From Xylaria sp. FL1777 (taxonomy: Eukaryota; Ascomycota; Sordariomycetes; Xylariales; Xylariaceae), in NCBI GenBank assembly GCA_022578965.1, contig MU400651.1, positions 1 through 64,000 on the forward strand: DNA of 64,000 nt. The letters are read 5' to 3'. The notes beneath the pieces were generated by a model that was not told the origin of the DNA, searched no databases, and saw nothing but the letters and a program-made list of their open reading frames with translations. The position numbers were made by a program, and so were the translations under genes. Shown piece by piece: positions 1 to 13,778 of the stretch. Within the stretch, counting starts at the first letter, position 1, and every line of letters starts with the position of its first letter.

Positions 1-3000
1 TTAGCTATTAAAATTTTATATTGTTTTTTAAAAAGTTTATGCTTTTATAAAAAAAAGCATTTTTTATGTTTATTTAAATTAAGATTTTTTGCAATAAAGT
101 TTTTAGTTAAGCTTTATATTTTAACTTATTGCTTTTTTTTTTTTAAAATAAGTTATAATATATTTAATTTAATTTATTAATTTAAACTTTTGCTAAAGTT
201 ATTTAAAAATAATAGTATTATTTTTAGTATTAGTTTAAATATTTTTGCTGCTTTAAAATATAATTTAGTTTTTATTTAAATAATTATTTAAATAAAAACA
301 CTAAAATATTTTAAAACTTTTAGTATAAAGTTTTTAAAAGTAATATTTGTTTTTTTGTTTAAAAAATTCTTAGATTTTTTAGCTTATATTTTTTTAAATT
401 TTAAGTTTCTTTTTATAAGTTTTGCTTTTTAAATTTTTTAAAGCTTTTAATAATTAAAACTTTTTAGTTTTAATAAAGTACTTTATTTATAAAAATTATT
501 GTTCATTTATATATTTTTAGTATTAAATTAAATAAAGAACTTATTATTATTTAAATAAATCTTTTTAATTATTTAACTTATAAAAGGCTTTTTTTTTTGT
601 TTTTTAAGTTTTTTTTTATTTTTTGTTTAATAAAAAACAGCTTTTTTAAATGAAAGCTTATAACAATTAACTTAAAACATATTTATGCTAATTTTTCTGC
701 TTAATATATAGCTTTATAAAACTTTAGTACTATTTATATTATAAAAAATACTTTATATAAAGTTTTAATTAATTATAATAAAGCTATTATTTAGCTTATT
801 GTTTATTAAGTTATTTTTTTTAATATTATAAGCTTTTGCTAGTTTTATTTTATACAGTATACTAGTTTAATTATTAGACTTTTTATTTAAAAACTAGTTT
901 AATTGCTTGTTATTTAACTAATAAAGTTTTTTTTTTTTTAACTTTTTTGTTTGCTTTTTATTTTAATATTTAAATTTTTATTATTTAAAACAAGGTTTTT
1001 TTTCTATAGTTAATAATAAGCTTTTTATTTAAGTAGCTTATTATGACTTAAAATAAAGTTATATATTTACTTTATTGCAGTATTAAGAATTTTTTTTTTA
1101 TTTTTGCTAATTTTTATAACTTTAAAAAAAACTTTTATATATTTAAGGCTTACAAAAAATCTTAGCTTTTTTAAACACTATTTAAAGTTTTAATATATAA
1201 TGTTTTTTTTTTTTAATTTATAAGCAAAACTATACTTATAAACGTAATAATTATTTATATTACATTTTTAACAAATAGTTTTTTTTATTAAATAAAAATT
1301 GTTTAATTTTATTTGTTATAAAAAATTAAACAATTGTTTGCTTTATTTTTGTTTTTTAAAGTTATATTTGCTTTTTTATAAATATTTAAAAGTTATAGCA
1401 TTAATACTAAACATTTGCTTTTTTAATAAGTTTATGTTAATTTTATAATATTATAATGCTTATAATTTTTAATTAACTAGTTAAACATACTAATTTTGTA
1501 GTTTTTTTAGCATTTTTTTTAGTTCTTTTTTTATAATTGCTACGTTTTTTTGTTCTAACTTTAGCTATTATATTTATTTAGTAATATTATTTATGTTTTA
1601 ATTATAAGCAAAATATTAAGCTAATTTTATTTGCTGCTTTTTAATAATAATTATTTTAATAGTTAATATAATTATATTAATAGCTAGCTTAGTAGCATTA
1701 ATAGCAATATATAAAAGCTTATTAAAATTATAATTATATAAATAATTAACTTTTTTTTTATGTTTTGTGTGCTTTTTTTGTTTTTTTAAAGTAAAAATTT
1801 AGCTTAAACTTTTTATTTATTTAGTTGTTTAATATTACTTGTAGCACACTAAAAAAGCAAACAAATTTTCAATTAAGCTACTAGTTATTGCACGACCTAA
1901 AAAAAGCACGTGAAATAGCTAAATGAGTTCTAAATATAAGAAAGCTTAGCTATTATAACATAGCTAAAGGACTAATTAAGTTATAAGCAGCTGCAAAAAT
2001 ACAAAAATAAAGGCCTTTAAACATAAAGCAAAAATAGCTAAGCATTAATACCAGCTTTTCTTTAAGCTAAAAAAGGTTTATTATAATTATAAAGCAAAAA
2101 CTAAAGCATTTATTATAAAGCTATTTGCTACTTATAGTTTTAAAAGCGTTACTTATTATAAGTTTACGTTTATAAACTTTAAAGTAAAGCATAATATAAT
2201 TAAGTATTAAAAATAGCAATATAAAATTACAAATATAAAACTATAAAAGTTAAAAAGCATATATTATAAAAAAGCAAAGCAATTAAGCAACTTTATTAAG
2301 CATTAAACACCGAAATTTTATTAAAACCTTTAGCTACTAAATATATAATAATGCTAACCTTTAAAGGTTATATAAACACTTTTTAATTAGCTTATTTATA
2401 TAAAATCTCCGGCTTTTTTATTTGCTGTAGCTTTTTTTGCTTCTTTAATTGCAACTTAAAGTTGCATACTAGCTATAAGTATAGCTTAAATATCTTTATT
2501 AGTATAAAAATAACGCGTAGCTATATAAGCTTTAATAAACAATTAAAGTTCTTTATTAATTTTTTTAAGCTAAAAAATTATTAGTAGCACTTAAAATTAA
2601 AAGAACTTTAATAGTTAAAATAAGCATAAAATAAAGCTTAAAAACGTATAAACATTAATATAGTTAAAAGTACTTATAAAATTATAACTGCTATTTTTAG
2701 CGCTTATTTTGCTTTTTTTGCATTATAAGCATTTAGCAAACTTGCTAGTAATATTATAAGCATAAAAGTTATTAATATTTTTATATAATTAGCGTAAAAA
2801 AAACAGCAATAAAAAATACATAATATATTACTATAATATAAGCAATATAGTAATAGTATAGCTTAAGCATTTTAGGATACTTAATAAATACAAATTTTAA
2901 AGCTGTTAATAATACTTTAGCGCAAAGTATTAAAACATTTATTTTTATTTTAAAAATTAGCGTTATAACAAGAAAGCATAACAATAAGCAGTTATAAAAG

Positions 3001-6000
3001 CTTAAACTATATAATAGCAAGCTATTAGCTACTTTGTTTAATACTATAAATTAAATAACTAGTAAAAACTACAGTAAAATAACTTATAACTTTAAATATA
3101 TAAGCTTAATATTAGTTAGCATATATACTTAAACTAAACTAGTTATAAATACGTACTACAAAAAGCATAGCAGCTATAATAAAATAGATTTTTATATAAT
3201 TATAATATATTAATAATTAATTATATTATAAACTAAGCATTTTAATATACTAAAATAAGCATAAGCTAAACATATAGTAGTAATAATAATAAAAATAGTA
3301 AAATTAATAATTAAAAAAGAAAAAAATTAGCATAAGTAGCTAAATAAAATAATTTACTACTTATTGCTACTTTATACTCCTTAGTATATAAGCTATTTAT
3401 AAGCTATGCTTACTTAGTAAACTTACTGCAAAAAGTATAAAAGTAGCTTAAAAAATAAATATATAAAAAGCAAACTAAAAAATAATAAGCAATTAATTTT
3501 GCTTATAACTTAGTTATAACTTAGTTATAAAAAAACTAGTGCAGCAAAAAGCTAGCAATAATACTAAAGCAAGCAAACTATAATGCATTAATAATATAAT
3601 AAAAAGAAGTTTAAAAAAAAACTAAAAAAAAAAAGTAGCATACTTAGCTAAATAAGTGCTAAAACTAAAAAAACTGCTACAAATAGCATAAAGCAAGCAG
3701 CAATACTAAAGCAAGCAAACTACAAAGTAAAAAAAATACAAAGAAAAAAAAACTATGAAATAATTACGTAAAAATGCATATATTTAGTTAATAACATAAT
3801 ACAAGTAAGCAAACAACCTAAAAGCAAAAAAATAAAAAGCAAAGCACTTAATAAAATCGTAGCAAAACTAGTGCAACCTAAAAGTAAATATAGAATGTTT
3901 TTACTTAGCTACTAAGAAAAAAGTAAGCCGCTTATAGCTTGCTTTTAACCCATAAGCACAGTTTTTACTTATATATATAAAAGATAAAAACTAGCATAGC
4001 TAATAAGCCATTAACCTAAGTAATACAATATATAGTTGTTTAATATTTTATAAAAGTTTTTATAAAACATTTTGTTTAAATTATTATATAACTTTTTAAA
4101 GAACTTTATTATTTTATTAATAATATTTTAATTTAGCTTTTTAAGCAAACTTTAAATAAATTAAAAATTAAAATAGTAGTTTTTTTAAGCTTTAATATTT
4201 TTAATATATATTTAATGCTAAAAAAAATAAGTTTTAAAATTAATAAAATATATAGCTTTTAAGCAAGCTTTAAAATTTTGTAATATAATAATAATAAACT
4301 TATTTTGCTTAAAGTTTTAAAGCTTAAACTTTTATTTAAGCAGTTTATAAGCTTTTATTTAAAATAAACAATTTTTTAGTATTATTTTTATTATTTTCTT
4401 TGTTTAAAAAATATTATAATAAATAAAAACTTATTTAATTTTATTAATGTTTTTAAAACATTTTACGCAAAAAAAAGCATTTAAATTGTTTAGCTATTTG
4501 TTTACTTTTAATTTATTAAACAATAAATGCTAGTTTAACCTTAAATTAAAAAGCATAAATAATAGCTTAATTTTAATATTATATTTATTATTAAAATAGC
4601 TTAAGCTAAATAAAGTTGCTTTAATACTTTTTAAAGATAATAAGCTAATTATTTTTATTTTTTTTATTTATAAGTAGTTTTAATGTTTTTTGTATATTAA
4701 AATAAGAAAATCTAACGATTTTTTATAGCTAAATTACTTAATTAAGCTATAATTTTTAAACTTTTAAACTATATAATAAATTAAAGTAAAGTTTATATAA
4801 AAATAATAAAAAAAATAAGCTATAAAAAATAATAAAAATAAACTAAATAAAAATATAAGTTTAAAAAAAAAAAATATAAAATGCTAGAAGTTTTTAAGTA
4901 TTTTAAATATTTAAGTTTTTTTATGCTATTTTTTTAGACTTTTTTTTTAAAAAACCTAACGATTTTTTTTATTTGCATTTATAAAAACTGCTAGCTTGTT
5001 TTTTATAGCTTTTTAAGTTCTTTTTTAAATGCTTTTATGTTTTTGTTTTTTGTGCGCTTTTATTTTTTTATATGCTTTATAACGTTTAGTTTTTTTGTTT
5101 TTTAATTTAGCTTGCTTTGCTTTACGTAAGTTTTATTAAGCAAGCTTTATTTTTTTATAGCTTTTTATTTATAAAAGTAGCATGCTTTTTTTTTTTTAAG
5201 GCTTTTTTATTTAATAATAAGTGCTATAAAAAAGCAATAGCTATATTTTGTGCAAAATCTTTAAGCAATAGCTAGCTTATATTTAAAAAACCTTGCTTTT
5301 TATTTTTTAATAAAAAACTATATTAGCTTAAAAAACAAAGTATATTTTTAATTATTAAAAGCTTTATATATTAATATATAAACTTAGATCTGTTTAGTAT
5401 AAATAAGCGTTAAATTTGCTTGTATTATAGCTTTTAGAGGTTTTAGCAACTTTTATTCTTTTTTAGGCCTATTTTTTAACTTTTTTTGTTTATATAAAAG
5501 CAATTGTGCTTTTTTTTTTATAAAACATTAGCTTTTTAGCAAAAATTCCTTTTGTTTAGCTTTTTAAAGGTTTTTAATAAATAGTTTTTTAATTATGCTA
5601 TTTTAAGGATTATACTAGCATTTTAACACTTAATTATTATTTTGCTAAAAAAAAATAAAAACGCTTTATAAGCTAAATTAAAAAAAACAGTTTAACATTT
5701 TTATATGTTTGTTTTAAGCTTTATTAATTAAAGGCTGCTAGCTTAAGTATTTATTGCTAATTATAACTAAACTATTTACGCTAAGCAAGCTTTATTTATT
5801 ACTAACTAAAACAGCTAAATATAATATATTATATTTTATTTATAAAGATTATAGCAATTAATAAATAAATAAAATAAACATATAAATTAGCAATAATAAA
5901 TTGCTTATTTATTAGTTTTATAATATTATTTATAATAAATAAAAGATTAGCTTTACTAAAAACACTAATAAAATAAAGCAGTATAATTACGCAAAATTTA

Positions 6001-9000
6001 TTATAACACTTTAATTGCAAAAAAATAAGTTATAACTTATGCATTTAAGCAATTAAGCTATGTATAAATTAAGAAAATAAACAATTAATTAAAAAGCTAT
6101 TTAATAATACAAAATAAAGCAACTATAGCTAATTTTTATGATTTTAAGCATACTAGTTAAATTTATATTATAAAGTTTAACATAATATTTATACTTATAT
6201 TTTTATTATATAACTTAGCCTAGATTTACTTTATTTAGCTAGTTAGTTTATGTAGTTATTTTACTTTACTTTACTATAAAAAGAATTTAAAAAAGTTTAA
6301 TAAACTTAAGCGCTAATTTTTTATTTTTAAACTTAATATTTTTTATTAATAATACTATTAAGTTTTTAGTTTTAAAAGTTATAAGTTTATATTTATTATT
6401 ATAATATTCTATATATTTATTAGGTATAATTTATTATTGCTTTGTTATTTTGTTTTTAATAGTTTATAATTTGTTAAAACGTTTTTATATAGCTAAAATC
6501 TTTTTTAATATAAAGTTATTTTTAATAAACAAACGGAATTTTAGCATATATTTATATAAAGCTTTAAAAAATAATCGTTTAGTTATAAAATTAATAGCAA
6601 AATTTATAGCAAAAAAGGCTTAAAATAAAAGTTAAAACTAATTAGTTTATTTATTATTTATAAAGCATTTAAAATAGCTTTTAATTATTTAGTTTATTTA
6701 TTTTGTTTGTTTATTAGTTTTAAAATAAAATACTACTAAAAGCTTTTATTTAACTTTTAAGTAATAATATAAATTAAACTAAAATTAGCTAATAAAAATA
6801 AAGCTTTTATTAAAAACAATATTTTTTAAGCTATTATAAATATATTTAATTTTATAATAAAATAAAATTGCTAGCTTAATTAAAGTTATAATAGTATTAA
6901 CTAAAAATAAGTATATAAGCTTAATAAATTTATTTATAATAATAAAAATAGTATTAATTAGTTTTTTTTTATAAAAGGTTTTTAATAAACTTATAATAAA
7001 GTTTATAAATAGCTTTTATATAAGTTTACTAAGTATTAATAAAGCATTAAATTTATTATATTTTTAATAATATTTTGCTTTAGTTTTAAAGCAAATTATA
7101 TAGCTTTATATATACTTTTTAATATTTAATTTTATATTGCTTTAGTAAAACTTTTATTATAGTAGTTTTAAAGTATAGCTTTAGCTAAAATATTTAGCTA
7201 AAAAATCATTATAATATAACTTAATAAATTAAAAATATATAGCTTTTTTAAAGAAAATATAAATTTTGTTTTTATAGTAAACTAAAGATCTTTTTATTAA
7301 TTATTAAAAATTTATAAGCTTTTTTGCTTTTAATTGCTTTATAATTATATAATATTTAAGGTTTTTTTTTTAAACTTTTTAAATAAGGTTTTTTAGCTTT
7401 TTAAAAGCTTTTAAATCTTTTAATTTCTTTAAGCTTGCAGCTATTTATATATATAAACGTATAACTGCTTAAATAAAAAAAGCTTTTTTAGCAAATATAG
7501 CTTTAAAATATAAAGCTTTAGCTTAAATACTAAAATATAAATTAAAAACTTTAATTTGCTATACTATTATAATTTTTCTTTTTAATGTTAAAAAAATATT
7601 AATATTACTAAATAAAATAGCTATATAATTAAAACAGCACAAAAAAAAATTAGCTTTGTTTTTTTTATTTGCTTAATATTTAATAATAAAGTTAAAAAAA
7701 GCTAATAATAAATATTAATAAGCTTGCTTTTTATTAAGTTTTAACGTTTTTATAAACGCTTAAAAATTAGCATAATTAGTTAATACTTTAATTAATAAAT
7801 TGCTTTTTTATAAATAATGCTGCTAGTACTTAAAGCAATTTATTATTGCAAGTATTTTTTAGTTAAGCATATTATATTACATTTTTTTCTTAAATAGCTT
7901 TTAAAAATAAAACATAATTAGTTTAAAAATACTTTAACTATTTTGCTAAAATAAATTTTTTGTAAAAGCTACTTTAAAAAAATCGATTTTTAGCAATATT
8001 TGTTTCTTAAAGTTAAAATATATAAAAAAAATAGCCTGCTTAAATATATCCTAAAGGTTTTTAAAAGCTTTTTTTTTAAAACTATTTAAAGAAATTTAAC
8101 CTTTTTTTATTTTTATTATGTTTTTTTTTAAATATTTAAACAAAAACGCAGCAATATAAAAATACTTATTTATAAAATAGCAATAAAAGTTATAAAACTT
8201 TAAAAATTATTATAACGCTTAATAAATATTTAATATAAGCTATTATTAAATAATATTTATATATAAAAAGTTTATTTTAATTTTTTAACTAAAAATAATA
8301 TAACTTAAAAATTTGATTTTTTTTTAATAAAATTAGCACTTAAATAGCTTAATATATAGTTTTGCTTTTTATAGCTTTTTAATAATGTTTTAAACATATT
8401 TTATATAAAAATCTTTATTTAAAAAAAAAATAAACACATTATTAAAATATGCAATATAAAATATAACGTAGTTTATATATAAGCAGCACATTTAAGTAAA
8501 CAACGCACTTTTTTTAAACTCTTAAGTTTAATTATTAATAACTTTATAACTAAAGCATTTATTATTAAAAATTAATCAGATTTTAATTTATTACTTGTTT
8601 TTATATTTGCATTATATGTTTTTGCATTATAGCCGGTTTTGCTATACTGTTTATATTATTGCTGCTATAGTACACTTAGCTTATTATTACTACGATTTTT
8701 TAACGTTTGCAACTATATTAAATCTTATGCATTCTTTTAAACAATTAAATTACTTGCATTTTTTATAGTAAAACTATTTTTGTTTTATAAGCGCTTTTTT
8801 TTATTTTTTTAGCGCTTGCTAAAAGTTTTATTTACTTTATAAAGCTTTTAGTTTTTATTGCTTATAAAGGTTAATTAATATACTAATATTTAATTTAACT
8901 TTATAAGCTAGTTAATAGCGTTTAAAATTAGCTTTAAAGAGCTTTTTTAATAATTAAAAATTTAACTTTTAATAAAACTTAACTGCACGCTTGCTTTTTT

Positions 9001-11319
9001 AGCAGTTTTTAACGTATAAAAAACCTAAGGTTTAAACAAATCAACAGTATTAAAAATTAGCGTTAGCAACTATAACTGCATATTTAGCTTTAAAATTACT
9101 GCTTGCAGATTATAAAGCATTAAATTTAACCTTTAAAAACCTCTTTAAATGTTTAATTATATAAAAATAACAAAGTAAGCTTTTTTAAACGCAATAAAAA
9201 ACTTGGGCTTAATAATATAGTTAATATATAACTTAACAAATTTGTTAATTTAATAACTATACGCCCGCTTTAACAAACTATAAAGCTTAACGTTAAATAA
9301 TTAAGTTAAATGCAATAAATAAAAAAGCAAAACAATAGTTATAATGTTTTATTTTTTGCAATAGTTTTTAAACTTAGCTAATATATAACTTTTATGTTAA
9401 TTTAGCACTAATAATTAATATTTGCTTATTTATAATAATTAAGTATATTTTTTAAAATGTTTTGCTTATTTTAATTTTATATTATTATTTGTTTATTTAT
9501 TAAAACTAATATTAAATATTTAATTTATTAAAAAGTTAGTATTTTTATATTAATGCTAAAAATAAAAAGCGCTTTAAAACATAATATACAAAAAAATAAA
9601 TAAACCGCGTAAATTAATAAAACAAATTACTATTAATTATTTTTTATTACTAAGCTATACTACTTTATGCTTTTTATGTTAATTAGCGCGTGTAATAATT
9701 ATATATGCGCAGATTTAGCTTATTATAAACCTAGTTTTATTAAAGTTTTAAACATTATTATTATAAATACTATATTGCATTTTTATACGCATATAACGCT
9801 TAAACTACAAGCTAATAATCTTTAAATCTTCGCATAATGCTTTTTAGTAATTATAAGCACGCATAAACTACAATTTAAGCTTTTTATAGCAATTAACAAA
9901 ATTATAAGCCTAGTGCTTGCTAACCGGCAGTACGCTATATAAATTGCACAGCAAATTTGCTATATCTTTAATAGTAGCATAAGCAAAAAAATATCCTCGG
10001 TTATTTAAATCAAAAATATACTTAAAAAAAACATCTTTTTTAATTAAATTAAGTTTATGCATATTAGCGCAAATATTATTTCGTGCAGTATAGCTGTTTA
10101 TTTTAGCACATATAGTTAATTAAAACACGTTGTAAATTTTACAAGCGCGTTAAATGCTAATTTTTTATAATAATTAAATAGCTTAAATAGCTAAAATAAT
10201 TTAAGCTTCTTTAGTTTCTTTAAATATTGTTTTAAAAAAAAGTTATTATATAATAAAACTAAAATAACGCGTTAATAAAAAAAGTGCGCTGCTTGCTTAA
10301 ATGCGCTACTTGCATATAAACCACGTTATTTATTACATTATTAAATGCTTTTTATATATAACTTTAAAAAGTAGCAAAAACATTTAATAAACTTATAAAT
10401 ATAACTAGAAATTTATAATAGTTATAGCATATATAAAACGTTGTTTTTTATTTATTTTTTTTTTAAATGCATAAATAATAATAAGCATTTTTAAAGTTAA
10501 TTTTACTAAAAATTTTAGCTTTTAAAATCTTATTAAACAGCTTTAAAATAAGTAATAAAATATATTAATTTTTATACGTAACTTAATTAAGTTTTTTATA
10601 GTTTATATATAAGCATAAGCTTTTATTTTTTTTAAGTATAAAAAGAATTAAAGCGTTAGCAAAACTAATAAACTTTTTAATTTTTTTTGCTTTTAGTATT
10701 TTATTAAGCTATTTTTGTAGTTTTTTTAGCTCATTTTAAGCTAATAAATATATAAAAAAATAAAGTATAATTATGTTTTTTTTTAGCTTAATAGCAAAGT
10801 TTTTTTGCTTTAATTATAGTAATATATTTGCTTTGCTAATATTAAAAAACTTAAATAAATTATAAAATTCTTTTAGAATTGCTATAAAATCAAAATAATT
10901 AAAGCTTTTTTTTAATTTTTTAAGCTATATAAGTTTAAATAGTTAAATAATAACATAATAGCAAGCCTAGTTTTAGCAAGCTTTTATAAACCTAGTTAAG
11001 CTAAATATTTTTATTTAAAAGTAGCATAATTTAAAAAACCATTAATTAGTGCTTAAATTTAGTATAATTCCTTTATTTTTTAAAGTAGTTTAAAATAATA
11101 AAAAAAAGCTATCTTTAAAACAATAATTATAGTTAATAGCTATATATGCACGCTTTATTTTATAAGTAACACTATAACTATTAGTTAATTTATAAATAAC
11201 TTAATAAGCTTTATAAGTAAAAAATTTATTTTTAATAGCATATTATAATATAAATATACAAAAAAATGCTTATTGTAATTTATAATAAAAAGCAAAAATA
11301 AAACTAATATAATTACATT
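1..11319. other. AT-rich hypermutated repeat relics, no gene
   Basis: This stretch is extremely AT-rich, saturated with TpA and broken by stops in all frames. The few open frames (for example minus strand 2,781-3,020 and 5,829-6,020) encode only L/I/F/Y/K-rich low-complexity strings and are not credible genes. Residual G+C is mostly in GpC dinucleotides. Segments near 1,850-4,000 and 4,700-5,600 keep slightly more C and G and probably descend from transposon coding sequence, but I cannot name a family. No LTR pair or terminal inverted repeat was recognised here. The most likely identity is old transposons eroded by RIP. Confidence 0.8.
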
Positions 11320-11816
11320 TAACGCATCCCTTAATTGACTTGGCCACCCCATTGAATGGGCCACCTAGGCTTGGCGTACCACCCACACCAAATTTCTATA
11401 GCAGGGTACTTAAAAGCCATTATGGCTATCTTTGAATAACTTCACCAATACTAATCGTACAGCTATATAATTGGTATTTTTGGAATTCTAACTTAAAGAC
11501 GCATCTAATGGTATTTTCTATAAATTTGTAGCTATTTTATTAAGGGCTGCATAAAAAACCACGCTAAAATTTAGCGTGGTTTGTTATACTGCTGCAGCAA
11601 AAATAGCTACAAAATTATAGAAAATACTACTAGATCCGTTATTTCATAAGGATTCCAAAAGTACTAATCATATTGTTGTACAACTAGTATTGGTGAAGTT
11701 ATTCCAAAGTAACCATAATGGCTATTAAGTACCCCTGTATGCTTAGTGGGTGAGCCGGTACGCCAAGGCTAAGTGGCCCATTCAATGGGGTGGCCAAGTC
11801 AATTAGGGGATGCGTT
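11320..11816. mobile_element. 497-bp palindromic foldback / MITE-like element, not RIP-mutated
   Basis: Two arms of about 240 bp are near-perfect inverted copies. The left arm begins TAACGCATCCC and the right arm ends GGGATGCGTTA. The arms share blocks such as TTGACTTGGCCACCCCATTG and AACTTCACCAATACTA in opposite orientation. The centre is a 27-nt hairpin at 11,556-11,582 around an ACGCTAAA/TTTAGCGT stem, and the symmetry centre (about 11,568) coincides with that hairpin. Reading the ends as ACGCATCCC...GGGATGCGT leaves TA on both sides, which fits TA target duplication of Tc1/mariner-Fot1-type elements. No transposase is encoded, so it would be non-autonomous. Its base composition is normal inside a block of very low G+C, so it either arrived after the mutation phase or was too short to be recognised. 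Confidence 0.75.
11556..11582. repeat. Central hairpin of the palindrome
   Basis: A 13-bp perfect stem (AAACCACGCTAAA paired with TTTAGCGTGGTTT) with a single unpaired A at the symmetry centre of the 497-bp foldback element. Confidence 0.8.
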
Positions 11817-13497
11817 AGCGTATAAATTAAAATTAACATAGGTTTTAATAAGTAGTTTTATAAAGCTAATAAAATAAATAGTGCAAAAAATATAAAAATA
11901 GCATAAAATAAATATATAAAGTAGTAGCTTTAGCTTAAAACTTATAGCTAATATAATTAATATTAAGCTTATTATTTGTTTTTTAAGTTAAAGTATTATA
12001 GCTTTTATAAAAAAAATATATAAAACTTTAATTGCTGTTTTTAGTTTTTTTTATTTATATTCCGGTTTTTATTTATTTAGATTTCTTAAATAGTTCGTTT
12101 TTAAATAATATTACTATTATAGCTAATATAGCTACTAAATTTATTATTTTTGTTATTATTGTTATTATTATTACCCTTAAGCTAAAAATAATTAAAAGTA
12201 ATATAACTAAGTTATTTATAGCTATAATAAATAAAGTTTTTATAAAAGTTTAAATTTAAACTACTTTTATTGTTATTTTAAAGTTAATTTAAAAAAGTTT
12301 TAAAAATATAATAGTTTTTTAAAGTATAAATATTATTATTACTTTAGTTATTTATGTGTTTTTAGTTTTAATAGCAGCTATAACTTTTAATATTATTGCT
12401 TTTATAATATTAGTTTTAACTTTTATAGTTATTATTACTTTTATAAAATCTTAAGTTATTATTATTATAGCTATTATTATAATTATTGTTTTTATAATAG
12501 TAGTTTTAATTATTAAAACTAGTATATTATTTTAGCAGCTAATATTAATATATTAATTATTAGTTTAGTTTTGCTTAATATTTATAGTTAATTTATTAGT
12601 AGTTTAAATAATATTTAACTTTAGTTTTTTTTTATTGTAATTTAAGCGTTATTTTTTAATTATTAGTTTTTAGCGTTATTATATAGCATTAACTATATTA
12701 ACTTATATAGTTAACAATAAATTATAATAGTTTATTAGTTTTTATTAAAGTAATATACTTAGTTTTTAATAATATAATAAAGCTTTTTTGCTTTTATTTT
12801 AGCAAACATTTTAAAGTTTAATCTTAGCAAAATATTAATTAAATAGCCTTAAATTTTAATTAGCTTATTAATTTGCTTGTTTTAATTATATGTTTATATT
12901 AGCTTATAAAAAAGCAAACTACTTAAACAAAATCTTAATTTAGTTTAAAAATACTTTTTAATTAATCTTAAATTGTTTTTTTTTTAAAGTTAATAACTTT
13001 TGTAATATTAATTAATAAACATTTTTATAGTTTTAGTTTATATTATTATATATATATAAAATTTTGTTTTTATTGCAGCAGAACTTTTAATTAGCTCTTT
13101 TAAAAATAGTTTAAAGTTTTTTTATTTATTTTAACTAACGTTAATAAATAAATTCCATGCTAAAAAAATCATAATTAAACTTTAATAATTAACTAAAATT
13201 AGCATTTTTAAATAAGTAGCATTAATAATAATATAAGCAATTTTAACGTAATTAATATTTAGGTTTTCTTTAATTATATTTTTTATTAAAGCTAGAAAAT
13301 AAAAGATTGTTATTATTATTAAAATTCTTATGTTTTTATTTTTAACTTAAGTTATAAAATTATTTTTTAAGCTTTAAAAAGTTCTTTTGTTTTTTTAAAA
13401 ATATTATTTTTTAGTTCTTTTGTTTATTTAATTATAAAATAAAAGTAATATAAGCTATTTTTAATTTTAAAGTAACTTGTTTGCTTTTATTTTTTTG
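11817..13497. other. AT-rich hypermutated spacer, no gene
   Basis: RIP-like AT-rich sequence between the palindrome and element C. The open frame at 12,032-12,253 (+) encodes a low-complexity hydrophobic string without a recognisable domain and is judged a composition artefact. Nothing else is seen. Confidence 0.7.
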
Positions 13498-13502
13498 CTG
13501 CA

Positions 13503-13778
13503 TGTTATAATTAGCTTTTTTTTTAGAGTTAATGCCTTTATTTAAGGGACTATTTGTATATTAATCATAAAATAAAGAAAAAAAGAAATATTGTATATAT
13601 AAATTGTATGCGTAGAGATTAATGTATGCATAGTAAGTAAGTTATGTGGCTAATAGTTGCTTAAGCAACTAGTAAATTAATGGTTAGTTAGCAAGTTAGT
13701 TAGCAAGTTTAGCTAACTACTTATAAAGCAATAGCTGTTAATTAGGAAGTTTAGCTAGCTAACTAGCTAGCTATAACT
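13503..13778 (-). repeat. Element C LTR, left copy (3' LTR), heavily mutated
   Basis: It aligns without gaps to the right copy at 20,184-20,459. Nearly all differences are C-to-T or G-to-A on this copy, giving a clean view of the mutational process. In the minus orientation of the element this is the 3' LTR. Confidence 0.85.

Noticed and set aside
2781..3020. 79-codon frame in the AT-rich block as a membrane protein gene
   Set aside because: Composition-driven L/I/F/Y string, no start context, no homology by eye, surrounded by stop-saturated RIP sequence; the same applies to 5,829-6,020, 12,032-12,253, 17,085-17,309, 18,066-18,287, 31,694-31,876 and 44,710-45,018.
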